Part shown: in pieces, positions 37,627 to 46,655 of the stretch
Layout: each line of letters begins with the position of its first letter
Numbering within the stretch: the first letter of the stretch is position 1
Origin: Clostridia bacterium
GTDB taxonomy: Bacteria; Bacillota; Clostridia; UBA1381
NCBI GenBank assembly: GCA_900751885.1
Contig: CAADTH010000034.1
Location: 62,001 to 126,000 of the forward strand
Direction: 5' to 3'
DNA length: 64,000 bases
Program-made: the position numbers and the translations under genes
Notes under the pieces: generated by a model
What the model saw: only the letters and a program-made list of their open reading frames with translations
Database searches by the model: none
What the model was told of the DNA's origin: nothing

Positions 37627-38454
37627 TTATAGGGATAAGAAATCTGAATCAATATTGCCGTGCTTATTTCTATATTCACGAGGGGAAATCCCCATATGCT
37701 TTTTAAAAAATTTGGAGCAATAAAATTCGTTGTTAAAATGGAGCATTGCTGAAATCTCCTTGATTGGAAGGCTTGTACATTGCAGCATGTATTTCAGCTT
37801 ATCGACAATCAGACCTGTGAGATACCCTTTGATTGTCTGCCCAGTGTCCTGTTTGAATTTGTAGGATAAATGCCGCTGTGAAAATCCGGTATAATTGCAG
37901 ATTTCAGGGACGGTTGTGTCTGCATAGACATGATCGACGATGTATTGATACAGCTGGCTGTATTTTTTGTAAATCATCATATCGCGATTGATTTGTTCTT
38001 CATAAGAATCGGTGATTTCAAATAACAAATTGCGGATATAGCTTTGACAAAACATTGCCGACTGGAGTGTTTCCTCATAAAAGATACGTTTGATACGAGC
38101 CATTTGTGCACTGCCGACTTCAAAACGTACCACCCTATTGATTGCTGAAAGTAAGTCCTTTTGCGGTATGATGCTGACTGAGAAATGGATGAACAGCTTT
38201 TCCAGTGTATCGTCACATGCGTAGCTATAGCATAGATTTGCAGGAATGAGATAGATGTTGTTGGGAAGCAAATCGATTGTCTGCCCGTTGTGATACACAG
38301 AGCCATGACCATCAAGTATAAAATACACGCGGTTCACATTGTCACAGCGGTTTTCTGCATGCCATTCCCTGCCGACTGTCACATGAAAGATATGTGAAAT
38401 TTTCAAATTGATATCATTCGATAAATCAGTCAAACGCATGAAGTTATGGTCCAT
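37627..38454 (-). CDS. AraC-family transcriptional regulator (4 of 4)
   Basis: The product is 275 residues, with GGAGGTGA ahead of the ATG. The N-terminal sensing domain (about 15-140) has the segment VYFILDGHGSVYHNG. The C-terminal helix-turn-helix pair (about 170-265) has FSQRHLSYKFKQDTG and FNNEFYCSKFFKKHMG, ending GISPREYR. It is divergent from the SLH-GH95 gene, whose promoter carries a perfect palindrome, and is the likely regulator of that unit and perhaps the RhaT-like permease and GH29 behind it. Confidence 0.93.
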   Translation of the reverse strand: MDHNFMRLTDLSNDINLKISHIFHVTVGREWHAENRCDNVNRVYFILDGHGSVYHNGQTIDLLPNNIYLIPANLCYSYACDDTLEKLFIHFSVSIIPQKDLLSAINRVVRFEVGSAQMARIKRIFYEETLQSAMFCQSYIRNLLFEITDSYEEQINRDMMIYKKYSQLYQYIVDHVYADTTVPEICNYTGFSQRHLSYKFKQDTGQTIKGYLTGLIVDKLKYMLQCTSLPIKEISAMLHFNNEFYCSKFFKKHMGISPREYRNKHGNIDSDFLSL

Positions 38455-38478
38455 AAAATCACCTCCGGCGATATCTGT

Positions 38479-38507
38479 ATTATACTATATTTTTGTTTGG
38501 ACAGCAA
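38479..38507 (-). promoter_or_regulatory. Promoter of AraC gene 4
   Basis: On the - strand, TTGCTG (38502-38507) and TATAAT (38479-38484) are 17 bases apart. Confidence 0.6.
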
Positions 38508-38520
38508 GATGAAATGAAAA

Positions 38521-38578
38521 AAAGTACATGTTTTTGTCAGAGAAAAACATGTACTTTCAGCTGGTATGTCTTTATAAT
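38521..38578 (+). promoter_or_regulatory. Promoter of the GH95 gene overlapped by a 15-bp perfect palindrome
   Basis: AAAGTACATGTTTTT (38521-38535) is the exact inverse of 38543-38557, seven bases apart. A -35 TGTACT (38550-38555) lies inside the right arm, 17 bases from TATAAT (38573-38578). The overlap suggests an operator or, in RNA, nothing if transcription starts near 38585. Regulation by the adjacent AraC protein is inferred. Confidence 0.6.
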
Positions 38579-38632
38579 GAAAATAGAAGGAAAAGCGGAG
38601 AAAATGGAGAGAGGAAGAGAGGAGAGCAAAAG

Positions 38633-41600
38633 GTGAAACGAGAAAGAATTCTTAGCGTATGGCTTGTATTGTCGATTGTGTTAAGCTGTATCACGCTTCC
38701 TGCCTTTGCACAGACACAGCAAAATTACGGCGGACGGATTCCAATTGACAAAAGCAAGGTGACGGGCGGAACGGGTTACAAGGGAAGTTCTTATTTGAAT
38801 GCTGTGGACAAGGATTTTTCGACATTCTATGATGGACTTCAGGGTCAATTTGTGCAGATTGCACTTGACAAAGCGTATGACATCAGTGCCGTGGCATATA
38901 TGGCAAGGTCAAACACGAGTGATTTGCTTGGGCGAATGACCGGCTGCTATTTTGAGGGCAGCAATGACGGCACGAACTGGACGAGAATTTATACCATTAC
39001 CACGCCAGTGTGGGACGGCGTGAAAACAGTGAAAATTCCGGCGGAGGAATTTGAAAATCCGAGTGCGACAACAGTTCAATATATCCGATTTGCGGCACCT
39101 GCTGAGCAATACTGTAATGTGACAGAAATTGAGCTTTACAGCATGGAGGTCTATCCAGAGCCGGAACCGGAGCCAGAGCCGACAAAGGAGCCAAATCCTG
39201 AGTATATATTTTACGATAATTTCCTGACGTACAGACCGAATGAGACAGTCATTGAAAAAGAGGGCTGGAAATTCGGAGGCTCCGCGATAGGCGGACACTT
39301 TGAGAAGAAGATAGACAAGGACACCGGGGATGCGTATGCAGAGTATTTTTTCGGCACGTCCCAAAACAGCTCGTGGATGTATAACAGCTTTGATGCTGTG
39401 ACGGATACAGTTGTTGTCGATTTTGATTTGAGAATGACTGCCGGTAAGGGATATGCAGGAGTCCAAAAATCAGGCAGTGTAGCAAACCAGACCTCTTATA
39501 CATATGGAATCGGATTTGACAGCTCATTGGGAATGATTAGTGCGGTTTCGGAAAACAGCGAGGATGTATTCACTACAAACTGCTATGCCGGCAAGTGGTA
39601 CCACATCAAAATGGAGGTGGATGTCAATACCAAAAAGGCGAATACATTTGTCTATGACGGCGACAAGGCTTTGGGATATGTGCGAGGTATTGGTTTGAAG
39701 GATGTGTCAGCGGGCGATATCGGCAATATCATAGTTACATTGGAGAGAAATCTCTCTTCAAAATGTGATATTGCACATATCACGGTAAAGGCTGATTCTT
39801 CTAAGTCAGTCAATGACGATTATGAGCTCTCTGCCGCTGAGGACACGGTCGCGCCGGTCAGATTGGTGTATGGAGAAGATTTTTCTGAATATGAGGACGG
39901 CGAAGTCACGGACTGGTCTCATTCCGGCAGTGCGAATGGCACGATGAGAAAGTATTCAGATGCTGACAGCGGTATCAGCTATGCACAGGCATGGTTTGGG
40001 GATGCTCAAAATTCCAAATCATTCTGGACGAACCTGTCAGTCAAAACGACAGTGGAAGCGGAGTTTAAGCTCAGATGCAGCGGAGGAAGCGGAATCGTAT
40101 TTTTCTCGTCAGAGGGAGGAAATCTGCATAACAGAATAGGTAAAATTGCTTCAATCGGTATGAGTAAGGACAAGGTTTATCTTGAAACTGCGAACGGGAA
40201 TGCGGATATCGGGTCAAACGATGGCTGGTATACCTTCCAATATACCATTGACAATGTATCAAAGCTGTATGATGTGGAGGTATTAAACAGTGCAGGCAAT
40301 TCTGTGCTGAAGCTTTCCGCACAGCCGTATATCGAGAGCGGCGCAACCGCAGTCAATGTATTGGCGGTTACACTGGACAAAAATCCGGAGTCGAAAATCG
40401 ATATCACAGACATTAAGATACATGAAAATATAGGAAAACGGATTTTACCCGGATTTTTTATAGATGTAAATGACAGCACGACCAGCTATCGGAGCGATAT
40501 TGAGTATCTGTTTGAAAATGGATACCTGGATGAGCTTGCACAGGAGGACAGTGAGAATTTTCGTCCGTCTGATATTGTGACCAGAGAAGAGGTTGCGATG
40601 CTTGTAGCGAAGGTATTATGTATTCCGAAGGGGCATCCATACAGCAAATACAATGGCGCATATTCAGATGTGGAGCCAGAGAATATATACGCAGACTACA
40701 TTCAGACACTCAAGGATTTTGCAATCATAGACGGAGAGACCTTCTCGCCGGCAGAGAACAGTTCGCCGGACGATGTGGCAGATATGATATGGAAGGCATA
40801 TTGCTACAAAACAAATGCAGATAGCACAGCCAACGCATTGGACGAATGTATAAATAGTAAAATCATACCAGATACAATCAGCGGTACAGTGCAGAGGGAC
40901 CAGGCGGTTCACATGATGAACAATCTGAGAAAGCTGATTGAAAAAAGCAATGTGGACAATGCGGAAGTGACAGATATCACGGCGTTGGGGACGCCGCCAG
41001 ACCATAAGCTGTCTCTTTGGTATAATCAACCTGCATGGATGAGTAATCCGCCTGAAAAATACAACAAAATCGATCCGCTGTTCCAAGAAAAATCCCTTCC
41101 GATTGGAAACGGACATATGGGTGCAACGGTATATGGCGCGCCTCAGGTAGAGCGTATCCAATTCAACGACGATACATTTTTCGGAGGTGAATATCAGGAT
41201 AAGGCAGAGGAGGATGCTGCAAATGGCAAGACAGATCGGGTTGAAAATTACCATAAGGTTGTTGATTTGCTCAAAGGTGTGCAGTCATTCAATGATTCCA
41301 ATATGACACAAGCGAGGGGGATTGGGGATAGAAACCTTGTGGATTCTAATCTCACAGCAACAAACTATCTCAACGCTGGAAATCTCTATATCAAGCATAT
41401 GGATATGCCGAAGAATTCTGTCATCACGGCTTACCGACGTGAGCTGGATTTGGAAGAGGCAACCGCAAGGGTGCAGTTTACCTATGATGGAGTCAACTAC
41501 ACAAGAGAATTTTTTGCGGACTATCCAGACAATGTGATTGCGATGAAGCTAAGCGCGGACACAGTGGGAAGCCTCAATCTCATGATAAGACCAGAGGAGC

Positions 41601-43780
41601 ATCACGAGACAAACAACAGCATTGTTGCGACGGACGATTTGATTACGATGAAGGGAAATGCTGACGCACCGAGCGCCTTGGCGTATGAAGTACAGATAAA
41701 GGTGGAGGCAAACGGCGGAACACAGAGAACCGGCGGTGACCGGATTTTTGTGGAGAACGCAGATGAGGTGGTTCTTTACTTAAAGACGGGAACCGAATAT
41801 AATCTCAAAAATTTCCCGGGCTTTAAAAATACCGATCCGCAAGAGCATCACCGAAAGGTCAGCGAGGGCATTCAAAAGGCGTCAGAGCTTGGGTATGACA
41901 GGCTCAAAGAAAATCATCTTGCAGATTATCAGGAGATTTTCCAAAGAGTGGATTTAAATTTGGGGAATGAAATCAATAACGATATTCCGACAGATACATT
42001 GAGACAGAATTACGGCACAACAGGGAATAAGATGCTTGACAGTCTGTTCTTCCAGTATGGCAGGTATATGTTGATTGCATCAAGCCGCAACGGCTCACTT
42101 CCGGCGAATTTGCAGGGCGTATGGAACAGCTCTAACACGCCTTCGTGGGGATCAGGATATACAGTCAATGTAAACACAGAGATGAATTACTGGCCGGCAG
42201 GTGTGACCAACATGAAAGAGACAATGATGGCGCTGATTGACTTTATGGATATGGTTGCAAAGTCGGGTCAGAAAACGGCGAAGGCGTTTTATGGAATTGA
42301 CAATGGAGGATGGGTATGTCACTCCGGCGTAACTCCTTACGGCTATACCGGACCGTCCGACGCAATCAGATACGGGTTGACGCCAGGGAGCTCTGCATGG
42401 CTTTGTCAAAATCTCTGGGACTTTTATGAATTCACGCAGGATGAACAAATTTTAAGCAGGGTATACCCAATCATTAAGGGGAATGTACTATTTTTTAAAG
42501 AGCAGCTGGTGCTTGATAAAAACGGCAAGTATCAGACAGGACCGTCCATCTCGCCTGAGCAGGGACCGATGATGCTCGGTGTGAAGTATGACATGCAGCT
42601 TGTCTATGAATTGTTTACGAATTTCTTGAAGGCGGCAGAATTGACAGGGGAAACGGACACGGCTCTGGTTGAAGATATCAAAAATAAAAGAGCAAAGATG
42701 GATATGCCGTGGGAAATCGGTCAGTCTCAGAATGGACAGCTGATGGAATGGGATTTGGATATTGATGATGCGATGTACAATGCAGAGGATCCGCACAGGC
42801 ACATCTCACATCTGATGGCGCTGTATCCGACCTCGCAGATCAACAGAAATACGCCGGCACTGATGGACGCTGTAAAGCGCACCATGAATTTGAGAGGTGA
42901 TGAGGCGACGGGATGGTCGATGGCGATGAAGACGCTTATCTGGACAAGAATTGTCGGCGATGACGGGTCAGGCACAGGAACGACAGGGGCAGACCACGCA
43001 TACAGAATTTTAAGAAACCAGCTTACGACAAAGGTATATGACAATCTGTTTGATGCACATGCTCCATTCCAGGCGGATGGCAACTACGGCGCGACGGCTG
43101 CTATGTGTGAGTTTGTAATGCAGAGCGGCACAGGTGTTATCGACGTTCTTCCGGCACTGCCTACGGCTTGGCAGCCTCAGGGCGAGATGAAGGGATTGGT
43201 TGCTCGCGGCGGCTTTGAGATGGATATCGCTTGGAAAAACGGCAAAGCGACAAAAATTGAAGCGCTTTCAACAGCCGGTGGCGAGTGTACACTGAGCTAT
43301 CCATATCTTGCGTCCGATGCAACGGTTCTATGCGATGGACAAAAGATTGATGCACAGCGAAATGGCAACAGCTTTACCTTCAACACAGAGAAGGGAAAGA
43401 CCTATTCGGTTGATTTGGGAAGTGGTATGGTTTATGATTACGAAATCAGTGATATTGTATATGACAGCGGCGACTCGCCTGTTGCAGTTGAATGTGCCGA
43501 GACAAACGGGAAAGTGAAGGAGGTTGTATTGACTAGGCATGCTGACAGCGATATAATAGCAGGGAATATGCTTGTCGCACTCTATGACGCTGATGGTGCG
43601 CTGAGGAGGATTAAGACAGTAGACGTTGACACCTCGCAGTATGTATTGAATACCTCCGTCGCAGTCGGGGTGAATATGGACTTACCATCTGACACGGCAG
43701 AGGGCTTTCATACAAAAGCATTCTTGTGGAACAGTGTAGAGCGCATGACACCGGTGACCTGTTCTTACACAAAGAAGTAA
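38633..43780 (+). CDS. SLH-anchored GH95 alpha-L-fucosidase (or alpha-L-galactosidase)
   Basis: GTG 38633 is chosen because GAGGAGAG precedes it and the signal peptide (VKRERILSVWLVLS) starts there. The 1715-residue product has a CBM32-like domain (35-160), a Pro-Glu repeat linker (165-185), two LamG-like domains (190-370 and 385-580), three SLH-like repeats (606-769, with FFIDVND, VTREEVAMLVAK, AYSDVEPEN and QRDQAVHMMN), and a GH95 (alpha/alpha)6 enzyme (789-1600). GH95 marks are LPIGNGHMGATVYG, NLQGVWN and NTEMNYWPAG. The module ending FLWNSVERMTPV closes it. SLH repeats bind pyruvylated wall polymers, so this enzyme should be held on the cell surface. GH95 removes alpha-1,2-fucose or L-galactose from side chains. 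SLH in the middle of a protein rather than at an end is unusual. Confidence 0.9.
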   Translation: MKRERILSVWLVLSIVLSCITLPAFAQTQQNYGGRIPIDKSKVTGGTGYKGSSYLNAVDKDFSTFYDGLQGQFVQIALDKAYDISAVAYMARSNTSDLLGRMTGCYFEGSNDGTNWTRIYTITTPVWDGVKTVKIPAEEFENPSATTVQYIRFAAPAEQYCNVTEIELYSMEVYPEPEPEPEPTKEPNPEYIFYDNFLTYRPNETVIEKEGWKFGGSAIGGHFEKKIDKDTGDAYAEYFFGTSQNSSWMYNSFDAVTDTVVVDFDLRMTAGKGYAGVQKSGSVANQTSYTYGIGFDSSLGMISAVSENSEDVFTTNCYAGKWYHIKMEVDVNTKKANTFVYDGDKALGYVRGIGLKDVSAGDIGNIIVTLERNLSSKCDIAHITVKADSSKSVNDDYELSAAEDTVAPVRLVYGEDFSEYEDGEVTDWSHSGSANGTMRKYSDADSGISYAQAWFGDAQNSKSFWTNLSVKTTVEAEFKLRCSGGSGIVFFSSEGGNLHNRIGKIASIGMSKDKVYLETANGNADIGSNDGWYTFQYTIDNVSKLYDVEVLNSAGNSVLKLSAQPYIESGATAVNVLAVTLDKNPESKIDITDIKIHENIGKRILPGFFIDVNDSTTSYRSDIEYLFENGYLDELAQEDSENFRPSDIVTREEVAMLVAKVLCIPKGHPYSKYNGAYSDVEPENIYADYIQTLKDFAIIDGETFSPAENSSPDDVADMIWKAYCYKTNADSTANALDECINSKIIPDTISGTVQRDQAVHMMNNLRKLIEKSNVDNAEVTDITALGTPPDHKLSLWYNQPAWMSNPPEKYNKIDPLFQEKSLPIGNGHMGATVYGAPQVERIQFNDDTFFGGEYQDKAEEDAANGKTDRVENYHKVVDLLKGVQSFNDSNMTQARGIGDRNLVDSNLTATNYLNAGNLYIKHMDMPKNSVITAYRRELDLEEATARVQFTYDGVNYTREFFADYPDNVIAMKLSADTVGSLNLMIRPEEHHETNNSIVATDDLITMKGNADAPSALAYEVQIKVEANGGTQRTGGDRIFVENADEVVLYLKTGTEYNLKNFPGFKNTDPQEHHRKVSEGIQKASELGYDRLKENHLADYQEIFQRVDLNLGNEINNDIPTDTLRQNYGTTGNKMLDSLFFQYGRYMLIASSRNGSLPANLQGVWNSSNTPSWGSGYTVNVNTEMNYWPAGVTNMKETMMALIDFMDMVAKSGQKTAKAFYGIDNGGWVCHSGVTPYGYTGPSDAIRYGLTPGSSAWLCQNLWDFYEFTQDEQILSRVYPIIKGNVLFFKEQLVLDKNGKYQTGPSISPEQGPMMLGVKYDMQLVYELFTNFLKAAELTGETDTALVEDIKNKRAKMDMPWEIGQSQNGQLMEWDLDIDDAMYNAEDPHRHISHLMALYPTSQINRNTPALMDAVKRTMNLRGDEATGWSMAMKTLIWTRIVGDDGSGTGTTGADHAYRILRNQLTTKVYDNLFDAHAPFQADGNYGATAAMCEFVMQSGTGVIDVLPALPTAWQPQGEMKGLVARGGFEMDIAWKNGKATKIEALSTAGGECTLSYPYLASDATVLCDGQKIDAQRNGNSFTFNTEKGKTYSVDLGSGMVYDYEISDIVYDSGDSPVAVECAETNGKVKEVVLTRHADSDIIAGNMLVALYDADGALRRIKTVDVDTSQYVLNTSVAVGVNMDLPSDTAEGFHTKAFLWNSVERMTPVTCSYTKK

Positions 43781-43800
43781 CGATTGTAGTCTCTCTAAAC

Positions 43801-43835
43801 AATAAGGACCGGCAGTGTCAGCTACGGTCCTTATT
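43801..43835 (+). terminator. Stem-loop between GH95 and permease genes
   Basis: AATAAGGACCG (43801-43811) pairs perfectly with 43825-43835, but it is followed by A residues rather than T. It may be a weak terminator that lets some transcription reach the permease gene, or an mRNA end-protecting hairpin. Confidence 0.55.
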
Positions 43836-43856
43836 AAAAATTATGGAGGAGAATGA

Positions 43857-44783
43857 ATGGCATTTGGATTTTTATTATTGATTCTATCCGGCTTGTTTCA
43901 GGGAAGCTTTGGACTGGGATACAAAAAATACAGTCCATTTTCATGGGCGGCATTTTGGGCAATTTACAGCCTGCTGTGTATGCTAATTCCGATTTTGGTT
44001 GCATGGAGTATGGCGCCGGATTTGTTGCATATTGCAACACAATATCAAATCACCCCGTTTCTGTGCGGCGCGCTCTGGGGACTATCGGCAATCGGGTTTT
44101 CAAAGGCGATTGACAAAATAGGGATGTCCATGGTTTACGGCATATCAATGGGAATTTCAACGATTGTTGGTTCCGTGACACCGATGATTATGAATTCCTC
44201 CTTTCCCAAAGCTGAGGAGGCTGGTTTTCTGTGTATTGGCTTTGTGCTTACCATAGCGGGGGTGATTGTGATTACAGCGGCTGGAATCAAGCGCGACGGA
44301 GGAGTGAAGTGCTCTCTTGCAGGAATTTTACTTGCCGTGCTTTCAGGACTTGGCTCTGGTGCCATGAACATTGGATTCAGCTATCCATTGGAACTATCAG
44401 GCTATAGCGAGGCGGCGGTTTCCGCGGTAAAATGGCTTCCGGTACTTTTGGGTGGGGGAGTGATGAGCGTTCTTTGGTGTGCCGGCGAGTTGAGCGTGAA
44501 GCATGGATGGGGCAGTATCACCCAAAAGGGGGCAGTCAAGCGGACAGGAATTCTCCTTTTGGTCAGTATCATATGGTACAGCGCGCTATTGCTTTATGGA
44601 TTATCGACTACAATGATAGGCGGAAAATTTATATCCATTGGATGGATTTTGTTTAACGCGCTTGCACTGATTGTTTCTGTAATATGGGGAATCATCAGCG
44701 GTGAATGGAAGAACCATTCAAAAAAAGTATTATTTACCGGCTGTTTTTTGTTGATTACAGCTTGGATTTTTGTTGCAAGGTGA
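43857..44783 (+). CDS. RhaT-like sugar-proton symporter
   Basis: The product is 308 residues of almost continuous hydrophobic segments, about ten membrane helices, with GGAGGAG before the ATG. The N-terminal pattern (GSFGLGYKKYSPFSW, then GALWGLSAIGFSKAIDKIGMSM) matches the L-rhamnose-proton symporter family RhaT of the drug/metabolite transporter group. It likely imports a deoxyhexose such as L-rhamnose or L-fucose released by the GH78, GH95 and GH29 enzymes around it. Its TGA stop overlaps the ribosome site of the GH29 gene nine bases downstream, so the two are co-transcribed. Confidence 0.75.
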   Translation: MAFGFLLLILSGLFQGSFGLGYKKYSPFSWAAFWAIYSLLCMLIPILVAWSMAPDLLHIATQYQITPFLCGALWGLSAIGFSKAIDKIGMSMVYGISMGISTIVGSVTPMIMNSSFPKAEEAGFLCIGFVLTIAGVIVITAAGIKRDGGVKCSLAGILLAVLSGLGSGAMNIGFSYPLELSGYSEAAVSAVKWLPVLLGGGVMSVLWCAGELSVKHGWGSITQKGAVKRTGILLLVSIIWYSALLLYGLSTTMIGGKFISIGWILFNALALIVSVIWGIISGEWKNHSKKVLFTGCFLLITAWIFVAR

Positions 44784-44792
44784 GGAGTTAAA

Positions 44793-46255
44793 ATGAAAGA
44801 GTATTTAAAGAGAATAGATGAAGTCATTGCAAACGGAAAATATCAAGACACATGGGAGTCGCTGCAGCAGTATGAAGTACCGCTGTGGTATCAAAAGGCA
44901 CGGATTGGAATTTTTATCCACTGGGGAGTGTACTCAGTTCCTGCATTTGGAAATGAGTGGTATGCGCGGGATATGTACATACAGGGAAACAAGGTATATG
45001 AGCATCACAGAAAAACGTATGGGAATCAAAAAGAGTTGGATACAAGGATTTTATCCCGATGTTCAAGGCAGAAAAATTTGACGCAAAGGAGTGGATCCAG
45101 CTGTTTCAGGAGGCTGGGGCAGAATATGTGATGCCTGTGGCAGAGCATCATGATGGATTCCAGATGTATGACAGCGACCTGTCAGAGTGGAATGCGAAAA
45201 ACATGGGTCCTTGCCGCGATGTGTTAGGAGAGCTTACCGAGGAGTGTAAAATGGTGGGGCTTGTAAACTGTGCATCGAGCCATAGAGTAGAGCACTGGTT
45301 TTTCATGGGACATGGGAAGGAGTTTGACTCCGACATCAAAGAGCCGTTAAAGCGCGGTGACCTTTACTGGCCGTCTATGGCGGAGGCTGACCATATGGAT
45401 ATTAACTCACAGCCAACGCCAACCCAGGAATTTTTGGAGGATTGGCTGTGCCGCTCTTGTGAAATCGTAGATAAATATAGACCGAAGGTCATGTTTTTTG
45501 ACTGGTGGATTCAGCATTCCAGTGTGAAGCCGTATTTGAAGAAATTTGCGGTGTATTACTATAACCGCGCAGAGGAGTGGGGCGAGGGAGTTGTCATCAA
45601 CTATAAGCTGGATGCGTTCCAGTTTGGTACGGCGGTGCTTGATATTGAGCGCGGACAATTTGCTGAGGCAAAACCATTTATTTGGCAGACGGATACAGCA
45701 GTCGCGCTGAATTCATGGGGATATACAGAGAATAATAGATATAAAAAATCCTCACAGCTTGTATGCGATTTGGTGGATATCGTCAGCAAAAACGGCAGAC
45801 TGCTTTTGAATATCGGACCGAAGGCAGATGGAACGATTCCAGAGGGGGACAGACAAATCCTTCTTGATATCGGCGGATGGCTCAAAATCAACGGGGAAGC
45901 AATTTATGGTTCAAAGGTGTGGAAAATTGCTTCGGAGGATCCGGCGAAGATGATAGAAGGGGATTTTGCGGACGGAGAGGAAAAGGTGTTTACGAAGGAG
46001 GATTTCCGCTTCACTGTAAATGGCGGCAGTATTTACGCAATTTGCATGAACATGAAGGACTCTGGCAGTGTCTGCATCAAAGCGATGGCAAAAAGGACGG
46101 AAAAGCATGCGGCGTTTTTTGCAGAGAATATAAAGGCTGTAGAGGTTTTGGGATACGATCAGTCGCCGAATTGGGAGAGAACAGGGGACGGATTAGAAAT
46201 CGAGACAGTCAAAATAGAGAGTGATATGCCAGTCGTATTTAAAATAACGGTGTAA
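44793..46255 (+). pseudogene. GH29 alpha-L-fucosidase split by a frameshift near 45036
   Basis: Two overlapping frames together make one GH29 protein of about 487 residues without signal peptide. The first (from ATG 44793) gives IGIFIHWGVYSVPAF and EWYARDMY up to YGNQKE. The second gives GYKDFIPMFKAEKFDAKEW, EHHDGFQMYDS, the nucleophile region VMFFDWW and LLLNIGPKADG to 46255. Adding one T after GAGTT at 45035-45037 restores K-E-F-G-Y-K-D-F, the expected family sequence, so a single-base deletion is the simplest explanation. The slip site is next to an AAAAA run (45028-45032), where sequencing or assembly error, or real slippage, is also possible. An ATG at 45059 could start only a barrel lacking its first strands. 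GH29 removes alpha-fucose in the cytoplasm. It follows the RhaT-like gene in one transcript. Confidence 0.85.
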
Positions 46256-46340
46256 AAAAGAAGCAGCTTCAATTAAACGGATAGAATCCAGAATTCGGAA
46301 GAGAGTTTTCATTGCATAAAACGGTAACATACATGCCAAA

Positions 46341-46374
46341 AAGATTGACAGCCCATGGGCTGTCAATCTTTTTT
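46341..46374 (+). terminator. Rho-independent terminator
   Basis: AAGATTGACAGCCCA (46341-46355) pairs perfectly with 46356-46370, followed by a T run. It ends the GH95-permease-GH29 unit. Confidence 0.93.
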
Positions 46375-46461
46375 ACGATACAAGAAAGAATTTATAGTTG
46401 AATTTGTACATGAGATTATCAAATTTTGCGATTATTTTTAGTCATATTCTTTATTTTCATC

Positions 46462-46490
46462 TTGAAATTGTTGATGATTTCCTATATAAT
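46462..46490 (+). promoter_or_regulatory. Sigma-A promoter of the ABC importer operon
   Basis: TTGAAA (46462-46467) and TATAAT (46485-46490) are 17 bases apart, near consensus, in an AT-rich stretch. Confidence 0.85.
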
Positions 46491-46496
46491 AAAATT

Positions 46497-46655
46497 ACAG
46501 CAATTATGATTTTAAGGGGGAAATCACTTTGATAGTAGAATGAGAACAGGCGGGATGGTCTGTACCTTAGGATGCCTGCATCTTTAGAAAGAAGGGGTTA
46601 TGAAATAATTTAAGGGATAGAAAAAATTTTGATTGCGAAGGGGAGATAATGTTTT
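46497..46655 (+). other. 159-base leader of the ABC importer operon
   Basis: The leader contains a possible hairpin with CAGGC (46547-46551) pairing to GCCTG (46574-46578) and an inner GGT/ACC pair, and several ribosome-site-like AAGGGG stretches followed by tiny frames, including an ATG-AAA-stop near 46600. I recognise no known riboswitch class. The stretch from 46375 to 46461 shows nothing but AT-rich sequence. Confidence 0.35.

Noticed and set aside
39170..39190. Pro-Glu repeat as a possible CRISPR-like or satellite repeat
   Set aside because: It is a short in-frame coding linker in a secreted protein.
9558..43780. Cellulosome dockerins or LPXTG sorting signals on the large enzymes
   Set aside because: No paired calcium-loop dockerin repeats and no LPXTG-hydrophobic-positive tails are present; the only recognised anchor is SLH in the GH95 protein.
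43801..43835. Riboswitch before the RhaT-like gene
   Set aside because: Only a simple 11-bp hairpin is present in a 76-base gap, too little for a ligand-binding domain.
45026..45036. Programmed -1 frameshift in the GH29 gene
   Set aside because: The A run is short and not in the A-AAA-AAG register for the zero frame, and a single missing base gives the exact family sequence.
45059..46255. A stand-alone shorter GH29 gene starting at ATG 45059
   Set aside because: It lacks the first barrel strands, which are encoded just upstream in another frame with a proper start and ribosome site. A frameshift is the better reading.
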